This document shows, in pieces, positions 33,657-45,823 of a DNA stretch of 64,000 nucleotides. The notes under the pieces were generated by a model. The model had not been told where the DNA came from. It did not search any database and worked only from the letters and a program-made list of their open reading frames with translations. Where the stretch lies: positions 5,792,466 through 5,856,465 of the forward strand of contig NC_079908.1 in assembly GCF_024868665.1 (NCBI RefSeq). Reading direction: 5' to 3'. Source of the DNA: Triplophysa rosa. Its lineage: Eukaryota; Chordata; Actinopteri; Cypriniformes; Nemacheilidae. Position 1 is the stretch's first letter; the number at the start of each line of letters is the position of its first letter. The translations under genes were made by a program, and so were the position numbers.

Positions 33657-36464
33657 AAAACTTTTGTGTTGCCTTAAATTTGCAAGTACAGTCCAATTGG
33701 GTTTACAAGTCTTTTCAACTTATTCTTTTAACTTTTGACCAGTGGTGAGTTGTTCTAACTTGACTTGTAAAGCCAATTGGATTTTACTCAAAAATTATGG
33801 TAATGGTGTTCATTTTGATATAAAAAATAGTTGCTCAAAATATAAAAAAAACGATAAATAATTAAATAAACGAATAGTAACTAGAATAGTTATTGCAATG
33901 AGAATCTAATTAGAAGAATAATAGAGTAATATGAAACAAAAAAATTAATACAAAAAAATTGTCACATTGTTTATTTTAGGGTTGGGTAAGATTCACCTGA
34001 GAAGCATTTTATTTAATGAATCAGGTCACCTTGAGATTCCACCGAGCACTTCACAGCACAACAAGCCCCTTCTGTACATACCATTCACCATGATCATATC
34101 CAGTAAGTCCACATCACTCATTCAAAGCGCTGAAGGTAGCACTAAGCAGGAGCTGAAAAATGAAATAACACGTTTTACTCCGAGGTGACTGAAACAGTTA
34201 ACCTCCTTCGGCCGCTTTTCTCCCAGAGTAATTTTTTGTTGACGGACAGTGGCGTACACACAGCCAGTGTGTCTTCCAAAACACAAAGCTCTCACAAAAA
34301 GGTCCAGTCACCTGTGATTTGGCAGCAAGTGTGAGAAGACTGTCCTTAAATCATCCACGGTGGCTTTCTCCGAGAAATTAAGTACGTCGGGCATACTCAA
34401 GTGACAGCTTGTCTGTTCTTAAGTAGTATTAAAGGGTGATATTTTACCCTAAATTAAGAGTCAGGCAACTTTCTGGCACGTGTCACAGCCCAAATGGATT
34501 ACTGGACCGCTGATGTATGTATCAATCCGTTGAGTGAAAAACATGTGAGAGCGTAATGAATTTAAAATGCTGTAATAGACATAAATATTTATCACGAGTG
34601 ACAGTAAAATTAGAAACAACATTCAATTAAAATCAGTTGTAATTTATTGTTGTTATTGATTTGCGTGAGGTGGAAATTTATGCAGAAACATTTCATTACG
34701 CCAAGAGGTGCTGGTGATCTGGTTTTGGCCTCGGTGTAATATTTTACATGAGAGAGAAAGACTAATACTATTAAAACACAGCCACTTATTCCAAACATAT
34801 GAACTCGTTCTTGACTGTCTCAGTTTTCTCATTCTTTCATCTCTCCCTTTCTCTTCTCTTATTTTTCATTAGCATTAAACCCTGTGTATAGATATAATCG
34901 CTTGCACTAGCTTCACCATATGCGAGTATATGTATATAGGTCCACGTGTGAGATGAATATGCATCGAGAGGAATGGGGCGGTGCTGGAGGGGTGGTGCAT
35001 GCGTGTGCCTACGGGGCCAGGTATGTTAATCAGTTATTCATTAAGATTAAATATAAGGCGAGTAGTGAGGTGCGATTGAAAACTAGGTAAAATATGTATC
35101 TAATTTTCCAGATTGCCACCTAGGTTTTTAATTTCAGCAGGTACTTGGCGGAAATTTGCATGGCATTTAGGCACTCATTACAATATTAATCTTCCCAGAA
35201 AAGTTGCAAGGGCTCAAAGGTTAAGCATGATTCCTACATTAATTTCACAACGACTTTTTTCCGACCTGTTTAAACATTCTCATTTACAAAGGTCCTCATT
35301 TGCTTGACTAAGTGGTTGAGAGTGTGGATGAGAGCATGGATTAGGTATTACAATGAATAAACGTGAGTCCAATGTAATACTGTTAAGAAATGCTAATAAA
35401 ATTATTTTTGTCATTTTTATACAGATCAGATTGATCTCTTAGTGAGAACAATTGTTTAGCTTTCAAACTGTTATGAAGCACTCAGCCTTCTGGTGAATAT
35501 ATATTTGTCAATCTACATCTAATTTCAGAGGAGCTGTTCTTCTGTTCTTTTCAGTGGATTTATAGGACAACAACAATGGCAACTTTTGGTGAACAAAATA
35601 AAAATAACAGAAACTATATGAAAAGCATTAGAATAGCAAGCTGTCAGGGTTTTGTCATCAAAGTTTTGAGATCCTAAACAATGACAAATAATAATCTAAA
35701 CTAGCCTAGAGCTATAATAAACTATAATAACCTGAATATGATATTATGCTAATGTTAATGTTCACATGTTATACAGTTGTTGCCATGTTTAGAGCTTTTA
35801 AAATGGCAATTTGACAATATATATCCATGTTGTACATTATAATCAAAGCAGTGTTCGTTGATGTAGTATAAAAAATTTGAAATGGAGATTGTGGGTCACA
35901 TTGGAAAGGCTGTACTGCATTATTCATTATGTAAAGTTGGGTGGGTGTCTTCGATGTGGAAAGAGAGATTGCGGACACCTGTCATGTTTGATATGGCACT
36001 GTCATTGCTTGTAACTTGTGACAAGAACAGTGATTCCCAACCATGGATATGTCTCCTGCATCACCTCTTGGTGTCCAAACAACACAAGGATTCTTGCTAT
36101 GTCCAATCATTTTAAACTACAGTCATAAAATACGATTTTATATTTTTGCTTCTATTACGAGTTTGTATATCACCCACAGTAATGAATGCTTTTAGTTTAA
36201 AAATGAATCAATGTACTGGCCATGTTTAATAATGTGAATGATAAAACATTGCTGGTTGGAGTATTTGAGTCATATGACAAGTGTATGTTAATGAAAGTTT
36301 ATTCATAAAGGTTATTGAAATATTAAATGGTAAAAATATATCATATGAAAATGAAAATATAAAAAGTACTGATCTAAATAAATAAATAAAAACATACAGT
36401 TTAATCCGCCTATTAAACCCATCTAAAAAGTTGAATTGATTCTAGCGTTAACACAAGTCCCCTC
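33657..36464. other. Intergenic, partly candidate regulatory DNA
   Basis: The part at 33960-35310 is complex and low in repeats (TTTAATGAATCAGGTCACCT, CATATGCGAGTATATGTATA, GGTATGTTAATCAGTTATTC). Parts toward 36464 are AT-rich. No gene found. Confidence 0.3.
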
Positions 36465-36765
36465 CTATTACTGGCAGGTGACCAATAATACGCGAAGCCG
36501 TGTGCCACCGCGCCTCTCATTGGCCGAAAGAACTGTCACTTCGGCCAGTGGTGGGTTGGCTAATTGAATCGCTGTGTGCGATACTCTTCTATCATCTCGC
36601 TCTCGAGGAAGGTAGTTGTACATTAGCGACCATCATCAGACGCTAACGGAGACGCATGAGAAACGCCGCGTAAAGCCGCGAAACAGTGCGAGGAGCCAGC
36701 AAAGGTGTGCTTGAGAGAGCGAAAGCGACTCAAAAGTGCGGAAAGGAGGAAACTTCACACAAACT
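36465..36765 (+). promoter_or_regulatory. Probable dach2 promoter and 5' untranslated region
   Basis: GC content rises sharply. There are CCAAT boxes in both orientations (GACCAATAAT at 36480, TCATTGGCC at about 36518) and a GGTTGGCTAATTGAATC motif at about 36553. No TATA box at a convincing spacing was seen. The transcription start cannot be fixed; about 36580-36640 would fit. Confidence 0.5.
36656..36673 (+). other. Short upstream ORF before dach2
   Basis: ATGAGAAACGCCGCGTAA, five codons and stop, ending 92 bp before the dach2 ATG. It counts only if transcription starts upstream of 36656. It could lower translation of the main frame. Confidence 0.4.
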
Positions 36766-37253
36766 ATGGCCGTATCAGCAACTCCTCCGGTGCTTTCACC
36801 GACCTCCACTCCCGGGGGCTCGAGCAGCCTCTTCCGTCCCGACTCTCTGTACTCCAGCCCGGCCGAGTCCCCGCGACTGACCAGCAGCATGATCAACTCC
36901 TTCATCGCCGGCGCAGGCGGCGGCAGCGCTAACGGGAACGGCCCCGCCGGTGTTAATAACAACGAGTGTAAGATGGTAGAGGTGCACGGGGTGAAAGTAG
37001 CCTCTTTCACCGTGGACGGTCAGGAGCTCATCTGTCTCCCGCAGGTGTTTGACCTGTTCCTGAAGCACCTGGTCGGCGGGCTGCACACCGTCTACACCAA
37101 GCTGAAGCGGCTGGATATATGTCCGGTGGTGTGCACGGTGGAGCAGGTGCGGATCCTGCGCGGACTCGGAGCCATTCAGCCGGGCGTGAACCGGTGCAAA
37201 CTCATCACCCGAAAAGACTTCGAGGCGCTTTATAACGACTGCACCAATGCCAG
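36766..37253 (+). CDS. dach2 coding exon 1 (dachshund family, partial gene)
   Basis: ATG at 36766 has a good context (A at -3, G at +4) and opens MAVSATPPVLSPTSTPGGSS, SLFRPDSLYSSPAESPRLTS, like DACH2 rather than DACH1, whose N-terminus is long and Gly/Ser-rich. A Gly/Asn-rich spacer follows (about residues 48-66), then the Ski/Sno/Dac domain from about residue 67 (NNECKMVEVHGVKVASFTVD, ELICLPQVFDLFLKHLVGGL, HTVYTKLKRLDICPVVCTVE, QVRILRGLGAIQPGVNRCKL) to residue 162 (DFEALYNDCTNA). Dachshund proteins are nuclear chromatin-associated corepressors acting with Six and Eya factors in eye, muscle and limb development (family knowledge). The exon ends at AG, phase 2, at a noncanonical GC donor. Later exons are not in the window. 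Confidence 0.95.
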
Positions 37254-38900
37254 GCAAGAGACACATGCCACATCACACACTTACACGCAATCTGAGGTTA
37301 TTCTAAACTTTCGTAACTCGTGGCTGTGGGGTTTGTCGTAGGCTACTTTGTGAAGTTTGCAACACTAAACAAACTTTAAATGATTGACACGCTCGACATA
37401 TCTGCGCCGTTTTGTACAATAAAAATGATAAAATGAGAAGTTGGACGTTTTTTTACGAAACAAACATTATTCGTTTTATTTATGCTTTCTAATAAGTAAT
37501 GTTTTATTGACCCGTTTATGATTTTTAAAGTTAATTAGGTGCACGCGTAAAACCGGGTCATAAAATTAGTTCCATTCAGTTTATATTTATGCCAAACCAC
37601 CTGCGGTTTGGACCTCTTGCCCATTTGAAAGCCAATACGCAGAAAAAATACTGTAGATTGAAGTAATTGACGAATCAAAGCAAGACTTTTTCAAACTTAT
37701 TTTCCTCGATGATCACAAAGAAAAGAATCCCTCTTACAACATGACTGTGTATTCTGGGTTTATTACGCATTTAAGTAAATTGTAAAGAAAAAAGAAAAAA
37801 AAAACTTTTTTTGACAGCTGCCATATTTTACTTATTTCACAATTCACAATGAAATTCGTCTTAGTAGCCTATATTATGTTAAACTCTATATTTCTTTCAA
37901 GGATTTTTATAAACCGCAATTAACCAGATAAGCAAAATTAAGCAGATAAGCACAACTTTACAACACGTTTTTCTCTTTATAAGTAGAAGGTTAAAACTCT
38001 TATTTTGTTATGTTAAAGACTTGAACGATTAGGCTATTCTTAACTCAATATTTATCAACGTTGGCGATCTGACTTTATTTGTATTTCATGCACACATATG
38101 TTTCTTCTTTTAACCTTGATGTCAACTTGCATGTCTCTTATACAATGACAGCTCTTTGGACCAGGGGTCATATATCGGTTGCGTTTTACTTTCTTCTGTT
38201 ATTTGCGCCACTGAGTAAAGCTCACGTGCGAGTAGACATATCGTGTAATGCACTTATAACAAGTGTCATGTCCTGGGCCAAATCTGTTCGGTGTTTTGGA
38301 ATTTTTGATACTCTGTTTGTCTCGATGATGTCCCGTGCCTCATTTGGATGAGGTGTTGGGCCATGTTGCATAAATCAATGAATCACCTCTCTGGATCTGT
38401 GGCTCTGTTTGGTGTGGAGATGTTATTCTTAGCTTGTTATCATGACCGATGCATTAGTGTTCTCACACTCCTCCAGCAATGTCAGCTTGTGTGTGTGGCT
38501 GGTGTGGTGGGACACAAGGGAGCAGTGCACGTTTTAAAGACCTTTACCATCCAAAGAAAATAATTCTATTTTATATTAAAATTGCTTGCTTTTATGCTTC
38601 TCTTATATGCTGATTCTGAAAGGACAGTCACACCCACACTTATATATTCTTTGCGAAATGTGTTTACCTTCATTGTCTTTTCTAAATACACTTGCCTCAA
38701 TTTGATATTAATAACACTTGATACAAAACACTTGATACAAATTAATATTTGTGGTTGTATTGATATTTTACTAATAATTATTGAAGTTAAGCTTCTCCTT
38801 AAAAGTTTAGAATACAAGGCTTTCTGCGACATATCACTCTTGTGTATTTGAATCCTCGACGTGCTTTCAGTTCTTGTTTTTATTTACATTATTTTTTACT
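37254..38900. other. dach2 intron 1, 5' part
   Basis: AT-rich intron with no element ends or exons recognised. Frames at 38079-38351 and 38348-38563 have no family resemblance. Confidence 0.4.
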
Positions 38901-41860
38901 TTACAGGTAAGAGGTCAGGTATTGAAAATAGATTTGGGAGAGTTGAATGTGCACGCTCCAGGCGCACAGAGTGTGTGCGTGTGTGTGTACGTGCGTAAGC
39001 TCGGAGGATGCGTGTGTGTTTTAGAGAAGACAGAGAAAGCGCATATCCAGATGGCCATTCCGGGCAAGGTTCGGTAATTAACCTTTTAACATCCCCAGCA
39101 CAACCTCCAGAAGAATCCCCCATCATTTTATTGGGTTATACGCACTTCTGAATCAATCTGCTGTGCACATCTAATTAGAAATGAGAAGAGAGAGAGGGGA
39201 AAGAGATTTACTTATTTTGTTTAATTTCGAGTCTGGGCAAAATGGACAAATATGAGGTGCGGAACGCTGCGCTTTTCACTCGTCGGTCAGATTGCAGCAT
39301 ACGGTCGGATAATGAAATTGCCGGAGCAATGGCCCCCCCGAAATTGAATTTGCTTCTCGGCATGGTTGCTTTACAGTTCACCTTCGCGAGCGTCGCTTTT
39401 ATAGTCAGATTTAAACATCATCCACCGTCCCGCTTCCAGATGGCTGAAACTAATGTGCGCTGGCCCCTCGCCTCCTCTCTCTCCCCCACCTCTCTCCTCT
39501 CCTCCTACAACATCTCTTTGGGAGAAGGGCTAAGCTGGAACAAATGGGTGTCTTTTGCATCCGTTTTGTACGGGACAGCCATGGTGCAACTGCGCACAGT
39601 GCAGAGCGACACAGGACCATCTCCAAACAGCTATCTGCTGCTTAGGGGGTCCCGTTCAGGAGTGATCCAAATCATCTTTGGGTAGTTACCTGTGATCTGG
39701 TCGAACAGTTCAATAATTAAAACACATCTGTAACACGTCCTTATAGCGCGTAACGGTAGAGTTGTGGCACGTCCGGATAGAGCATTTTGGCGCGTGTGTC
39801 AGCTAAAATACTAGGTATTAAGCGTTCTAGGTTTTGAGACACACCCTAGGAAAGAAAGGTTTTTAAAAACCGCTACATTTAAAGGCACCAAAAATGTCTA
39901 AATCAGCACACGCACGGCACGCTTTTATGATTTCTCAGCTCCGCAATTGATCTCCGGGTTTTTAATGCATTCATTATTTATTAAAAAGAATTTGCAAGCT
40001 AAACATAACACTAAACTAGTTTGCACTTGGGGACTGCACTTAGGAAATTGAATGGGAATTACATTAGAGATGAACATCTGTGCTCGCTCTTCTGGCTCTT
40101 CGCAAAGGTGGATTGGATTAGTTTAACTGCGTTTTTTCCACCGAGAGCGAAAGCCTCCAAAAATATAAAAGGTGCAGAAAGCACTTGTCCACTAATATTT
40201 ATTGCACCACCGATCAGAGAGTTATTTCATGCGAATAACATCATAAAAAGAGAGAGGCGTCCCTGTTTGCATTCATAGCAGGAGTCGCAGGAATTGTCAA
40301 CTTAAATCATAAAACGCATCACTTGCTAGAAAGCCTGTCATGTTTTTTTTCGCCTCTTGAAGCGATTTGCTTTTTTTAGTCATTAATTTAAAATGTGTCT
40401 AATTCCCATCGTTGCCCCAGGCGCGTGCTACCATCACACTGCGCGTTTCAACCATTCCCTAAAATGCACAAATGAACACACCTAAAAAGATTTTGTTAAA
40501 GAAATTGAATTACAATCTAAACATTGTTTACTTTAGTAAATACAATCTAAAACAAACACTATATGAACATGAAAAACACACTACGTGTGCGTGTACATTT
40601 ATCATTAATTACAAAAGTACGCGCTCCAATACGTGGCCGTGCGTCTCCAAAGTGTCTTGTAGTCAGTCGCGCGTGCACATCGTGAGCGCGCCCCGTCCAT
40701 ATGGACCGCAGCTCAGCGCCTGTGGCTGCGCCCGAGGCTCTGATGCTCAGCCCGACTGGGCACCAGAGACACCCCGCTGTCTCATCAAATCTCTTCAGGT
40801 TGTGCACCTTAATGTCAGCCATTAATTATACATCCATCTTTTTCTGGGTTACCTTCTTTTGCAGATTGACTGTTCCCTTTACCTTTTCTGTATAGAGTAC
40901 ATGAGGAATTAAGACAACTTGAAATATGTGGAATGGCCTCGGCTCCCAGTTTTACATGTGAAGCAAATATTGTGATTTTGAGAAGATGATCGGACAATTC
41001 TTTCATGCTGTTTGTTAAAATGTGCACGTGCCAAGAACGTGTTAAGACACAAATGTCTCTGCATTAGAAGCAAAGTAAGAAGCATCTGCAAGCAAATCTG
41101 GAGCTTGACTAACTCCACTTTTCTCCATTTTGGCAATTGCAACTGGTGTCAAAATGTTTTTAAGTGGAAGTGTCCAGAGAATGTCCAAATTACATATTTA
41201 TCGTTTCAAATGTTTATTTTTCAATTAAAACTGTGCTCTTTTTATTGTGCTGCTTTTTATTTATTTGATTATTTGCGTTGTAAATACATTTTGTAAATTG
41301 CAAGTGGGCAGCTGGTCCTCCAGAGCGGCTAATCTCTCTCTCGGCCTCTCTGATTGCGAACATGTTGGAGACGTGGGCCCGCTTAACTGCTGACGGGCTC
41401 TTATAAACCAACTTGTGGCCGTGCGAGTTCTCATTAATGTTGGCGGGTGCCTGTTCCAAGCCACATCGCTTTAATAACTAGTCCCATGCGTAACCAATGA
41501 ATTAGAGGCAAAGCAAAGACACATGTGGTCAATTAGTGATGGAAACGGGCTACTTGAATCCTTGCGCGCGAAAATCACAAACACAAATTAGAGCGCCGGA
41601 ACGTCGCTACGTGCGTGAATAAGCCCAAATTACATATTGACATTCGCAATCATCGAAAAGATGCCGGAGGACCGTTTAGATGCCGCAATTATGAAGTTAG
41701 ACCGTTCATATACACCGTCTCGACGGAATGAAGGATAGCAGGTGTTCGGCGATGCGCAGCGACGTGGTACGGAGAATCAGAGAGGTTAAAACAGACCGAT
41801 GGATATGGCCCGTCAAGAATCTCACAAGAGGAAAAATGACACGTTACGCTCACAGTCTAA
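38901..41860. other. dach2 intron 1, candidate regulatory blocks
   Basis: Low-repeat, GC-richer islands at 38920-39690, 40020-40290, 40590-40900 and 41290-41480. Features include GGTTCGGTAATTAACC at 39069-39084, ATGCCGGAGGACCG, and a GGCCGTGCG-containing run. Frames such as 39242-39685 lack splice sites or domains. Regulatory function is inferred from position in a developmental-gene intron and the absence of transposons. Confidence 0.33.
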
Positions 41861-41874
41861 AGAGAGAGAGAGGG

Positions 41875-41968
<94 letters not shown>

Positions 41969-42004
41969 NNNNNNNNNNNAGAGAGAGAAGAGAGAGGATG
42001 AGAT

Positions 42005-42055
<51 letters not shown>
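41861..42055. repeat. Long (AG)n microsatellite with an assembly gap
   Basis: AG repeats from 41861 to 42055 with small interruptions, broken by 11 N at 41969-41979. The true length is unknown. Confidence 0.97.
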
Positions 42056-42057
<2 letters not shown>

Positions 42058-43203
42058 AGTGTCATTTTGACTTTGGGAAAGTCTCCTCCCGAGCTTAATG
42101 ACACATCTGCAGCCGGGCTATATTTATTACAGTCATGTAGAATAAAATTGATTGTCTCCTAAAATTAATTTTTGCTTTGCCTCTAGCAGTGCTTTAATGG
42201 AGGACAGTAGGCCCCGTGCAAGAGTATTGTTTAATCACATTAGTATCACAGCCCCCAGGACAGGCGAGATAATTGTACAAACGAACATCGAAATATGTAT
42301 CTCTAACTCTTATGATTGAATTATGCAAATGACTTATCTTCTGCCCTTCCAAGCACTAATCATCTAATTAGGACTGATGTTTTAAACGCTTGTTTTTGGA
42401 CGGGGATCCGGCGAGAAGCAGGAAGCAGAAAATTGAATGTGACACTGAAATCGGCAAAGTAGCTCGTAGCGGAAGAGCTGGTGTTTTCTTTTCCCTCCGC
42501 CCTTCCATTGTGTGCCGTGGCGGCGAGAAGACGATTAGAGCAGTTTTGTCAAGTATTGAAATGTAAGCCCCATCTAATCCATTTTCAAGAGTTCATCATT
42601 TTCTGTTTAATAGTTGAGCTCGACGCCAAGCATTAGCCTACGCGCCGCGCTGGAGGGAACTAAAGCCGGTCGAGGAAGCGCTAACTAGCATCCCAATTAT
42701 GCCGATTAATTTTTCATGACATGTTCCGCCGCTCGTCCCGTTCCTGCGAGCTAGCAGCTGTTGATCCGTTCGCACAAAGCAGTTTGCGCGCCCGAATCTG
42801 GTTACGGTAATGATAGCCGATCTCTGACGCTCGGCTCACTCAGACTCTTGCAATCTCGTTTTGGAGGAGTTGAAAGACGGTGAGATCAGAGGAAATGGCA
42901 AAGTCGCGCTTTCCTCTTGTCAGATGAGTGTTTACAGTTGTCTACCACATCTGGAGGCAATAATTTGCCGCTTTACCCCCCTCAATCTGGTTCGGGCAGA
43001 TGGGTTCACCTGAAGAGCAGGACGCCGCCCTGCTTTTTCTCGCTCTTGTTAGATGCCTCAAGTGGGTCTCGTTCGGGAAAGAAGCGCGTGTTCTTGGTTT
43101 GACCCGAGTTTTGTTGGTTTTTCACACACCCGGGACTCTCGGATGTCGATGATGATGATCGTTGAAGGGGGTGCCGTAACAACGGTTTGGTCTGTTGGGA
43201 TGT
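42056..43203. other. dach2 intron 1, strong candidate noncoding block
   Basis: Compositionally complex, no transposon signatures from 42060 to about 42920. It holds an octamer, homeodomain-type cores (CATCTAATTAGGACTG at 42361, GATTAATTTTTCATGACATG) and CG-rich motifs. It looks like vertebrate conserved noncoding DNA, but I cannot test conservation. Confidence 0.4.
42323..42330. promoter_or_regulatory. ATGCAAAT octamer (POU-factor site)
   Basis: A perfect octamer inside GAATTATGCAAATGAC, 8 bp downstream of an ATTGAA that resembles a weak Sox core. In a low-repeat block of dach2 intron 1, so a plausible but unproven binding site. Confidence 0.35.
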
Positions 43204-43427
43204 GAATTTCATCATTCACTTAACCTCATGTCATTTCAAACCTGTATGACTTTCTATCATCTGCAGAACACGAAATAGATATTTTGAAGAATGGCTGTAA
43301 CCGAACCACGTTGGTCCCCATTGACTTCCATTGTATGGGCATTTTTCAAAATATCTTCTTTTGTGTTTCACACGAGGGTGAATCAATGATGACAGAATTT
43401 TCATCGTTGCGTGAACTATCCCTTTAA
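43204..43427. mobile_element. Angel-type miniature element, 5'-eroded
   Basis: Contains TTTCAAACCTGTATGACTTT, ATATTTTGAAGAATGGCTGT, CCATTGACTTCCATTGTATG and ends GCGTGAACTATCCCTTTAA. The left terminus is degraded. Confidence 0.65.
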
Positions 43428-43947
43428 ACTATCCGTCGTCGATGACCGTATAACTGCGGCGCCCCACTACGTCAAAAGCCTCTGACAGACTGAAGGTATA
43501 TCGATGTCAAGTTGAAACAGAGACATCTGTTTGCTCCAGAATATTAAAAGAAGTAAAGATAAAAGAAGTGAAGGTGGAATGTGAAGGGTCGGGGAGGGTG
43601 TGGGTGAGTGTTTGTGTGCCTCTCTGCGTCTGGGTTAAATCAAGAAAAGCCCTGGGTATGTGATGACATCATGGCCAGTTTTGGTGCTCTTGTTGGATCT
43701 GTTAGGGATTCATTCTCGCTCCGTCTGCCCCGGGCAGCACAGCTCCAATTACCCCCGCCACACACATACACACCTATACGCCATCATCCGGAAGCCTGCA
43801 TCAAAGCAGAACAAGCCTGCTAAACTTTTGAAATGAGTCACCCTTCATATAGAAAGCAGACTACATAGAAGCATTTCAGGACAGTAGTTTATTTAATTTC
43901 GTGTTTTGTTCTCATCTATTATAATTAGGATGTTTAGGATGGGCTGC
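43428..43947. other. dach2 intron 1 spacer
   Basis: No gene or element recognised. A frame with CATACACACC near 43760 is low-complexity chance. Confidence 0.35.
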
Positions 43948-44222
43948 TTAAAGGGATAGTTCACTTAAAAATAAACATTCTGTATCATTCCAAACCTGTA
44001 TGCGATTCGGTGGAACACTAAAGGAGATATTTTGAGAAATGTCTCAGTGGTTTCGTGATTATACAATGGAAGTCGATGGGGGTCAGTGTTGATTGGTTCC
44101 CAACATTCTTCAAAATGTCTTCTTTTGTGTTCTGCAGAAGAAAGACTGTCATACGGGTTTGGAATGACATGATGAGTAAACGATGAAAGAATTTTCCATT
44201 TTTGGGTTAACTGTCTCTTTAA
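43948..44222. mobile_element. Angel-type miniature element
   Basis: TTAAAGGGATAGTTCAC at left, GGGTTAACTGTCTCTTTAA at right, TTAA at both ends, and matching inverted arms (CATTCTTCAAAATGTCTTCT). Noncoding. Confidence 0.7.
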
Positions 44223-45152
44223 GGCTGTCCTGTATGCTGTCTTTTTGTATTGTGTGTATTTGTGTGTTATTTTGATTAGTTAATGTGGTGATGTGTGCAG
44301 AACAGCTGGTCTTGACACTTTTCTGTTTGTTCTTTCAATCTTTTGTCTTTTGTTTGTTTGTGTCGTGATTGACAGCTGCATTGATGCTATTGAGATTTGG
44401 TGGTCTCGCAGTATGTGCACCACTGGTCGTACAAGGCTGTATGTGCTTATCAAAATCTCTTTGTTGGACTATATTTTTTGTCATCTAAAATACAGCCTAA
44501 TGCATAGTTTTTTTAATTTTTGTATTTTCATGTTCATGTGTGTCTTATGAAACCATTCAATCTCTTGTGCTTCGTTGCGGTTGGTTTTCCTTTTAACGAA
44601 ACCAACGAGAAGATTCAAATGATTCTAAACACAATCGTGAACATGCTCAATAACACTGTCATTTATGTGTTTTCCGTTCTCATTTTTCCCCTCATAAGTA
44701 TGTAAGATAGTTGTTGTGAATAGCTGCCCTAGGCCTGATTGGAAACATGCTAAGCATGTGTGCGGGGCTGTAAATTGGAACCGCATGCAGCAGCTTATGC
44801 TCTTGTTTATTCACCGTTATGATGCGTGTCTTTAAAAATGCCCTGGAGACACCTCATTGGACAGACCTGCGTCCAATCAGTGAAATGGTTAATGAACACA
44901 CCCACGTCTCGGCCCTGTTACAGTTCCTATTTGTGTAAAGTATGGACGTACGTATGTGGACAACAATCAAATACACACAATGTGCATCTTCAACATGCAA
45001 AAAGTGCTGAATTTTCACAGATCGCTTGGTTTTGTCACATGCAGTTCTCTCTCAGTTTGAAATACGTTACTTGTGTTTTAGTGTCAGTAAGGTTCCTGCG
45101 TTTGTATAGCTTTCATACGTCCATATGGTTAGAAGCCTTGGCTGCAATCTGC

Positions 45153-45154
<2 letters not shown>
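44223..45154. other. dach2 intron 1, nothing firm
   Basis: T-rich sequence, then ordinary intron. No element ends found. Confidence 0.35.
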
Positions 45155-45193
<39 letters not shown>

Positions 45194-45231
45194 CACACAA
45201 TCAGAGAAACCTTATGAACACAATGGAAGGT

Positions 45232-45275
<44 letters not shown>
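45155..45275. repeat. Inverted pair of dinucleotide tracts, (AC)18 and (GT)21
   Basis: An AC run at 45155-45190 and a GT run at 45234-45275, separated by 43 bp. Together they can form a hairpin or cruciform. Each alone is also a Z-DNA-prone alternating tract. Confidence 0.93.
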
Positions 45276-45278
<3 letters not shown>

Positions 45279-45823
45279 CAAGGATGGGGTGGGCTGACAC
45301 TGTGCATGTGTACGTCTGTGTGCAAATATTGTGTCTGTGTAGAATAATGGGTGTTGTTTGTGTGAATGCATGCATGTGTGTGTACGTGGAGGGGTGGTAT
45401 CTGCTGATGAAAACAATCAGGCCTGTGTGGTTTCATTACAGGGTAATGTCTCGCCAGATTGTTACGGATAGTTAAAATGAAATGAAGTGAATTAGGAAAA
45501 CAAGGGGAGAGCATGCACAGCGCTTTATTGCTTTCGTTTGAAGACACACATTGACAATGATCTGCGTTCAGTTTAGTGCATGTATCAGATAACAGATCAA
45601 AAACTACCTCTATGTGTGTGTGTGTGTGCTTGTCGTGCACTAGCTTGTCAAACATACTTGGATGCAGGTGTTCGACTATGTGTGTCATGCAGTTAAAAAT
45701 CTCTCATTAATAAATATTAAGTTCTTTGTGCTTTTTTTTGGGAGAATTAGACACAGGACAGCATCATTAATATGGTGCTTTGCTTTTTTATAAGGCGTCG
45801 TGTCAATATCTTGATGTGACAAC
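45276..45823. other. dach2 intron 1 spacer
   Basis: TG-rich after the microsatellite, with a short (TG)n at 45613-45628. No gene. Confidence 0.4.

Noticed and set aside
36736..36765. Extension of dach2 upstream to a GTG codon
   Set aside because: DACH2 proteins start MAVS, the ATG at 36766 has a good context, and GTG initiation is not expected here.
36796..37266. 156-residue minus-strand frame opposite dach2 exon 1
   Set aside because: A shadow of the GC-rich dach2 coding strand with no family resemblance.
39242..39685. 147-residue frame in dach2 intron 1
   Set aside because: Plausible composition, but no recognisable domain or splice signals, and it lies inside a large intron; more likely noncoding regulatory DNA.
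41728..42104. Arg/Glu and Ser/Leu repeat proteins on both strands
   Set aside because: Products of the AG microsatellite, and the frame runs through an N gap.
45067..45688. Cys/Val and His/Thr repeat frames
   Set aside because: AC/GT microsatellite translation.
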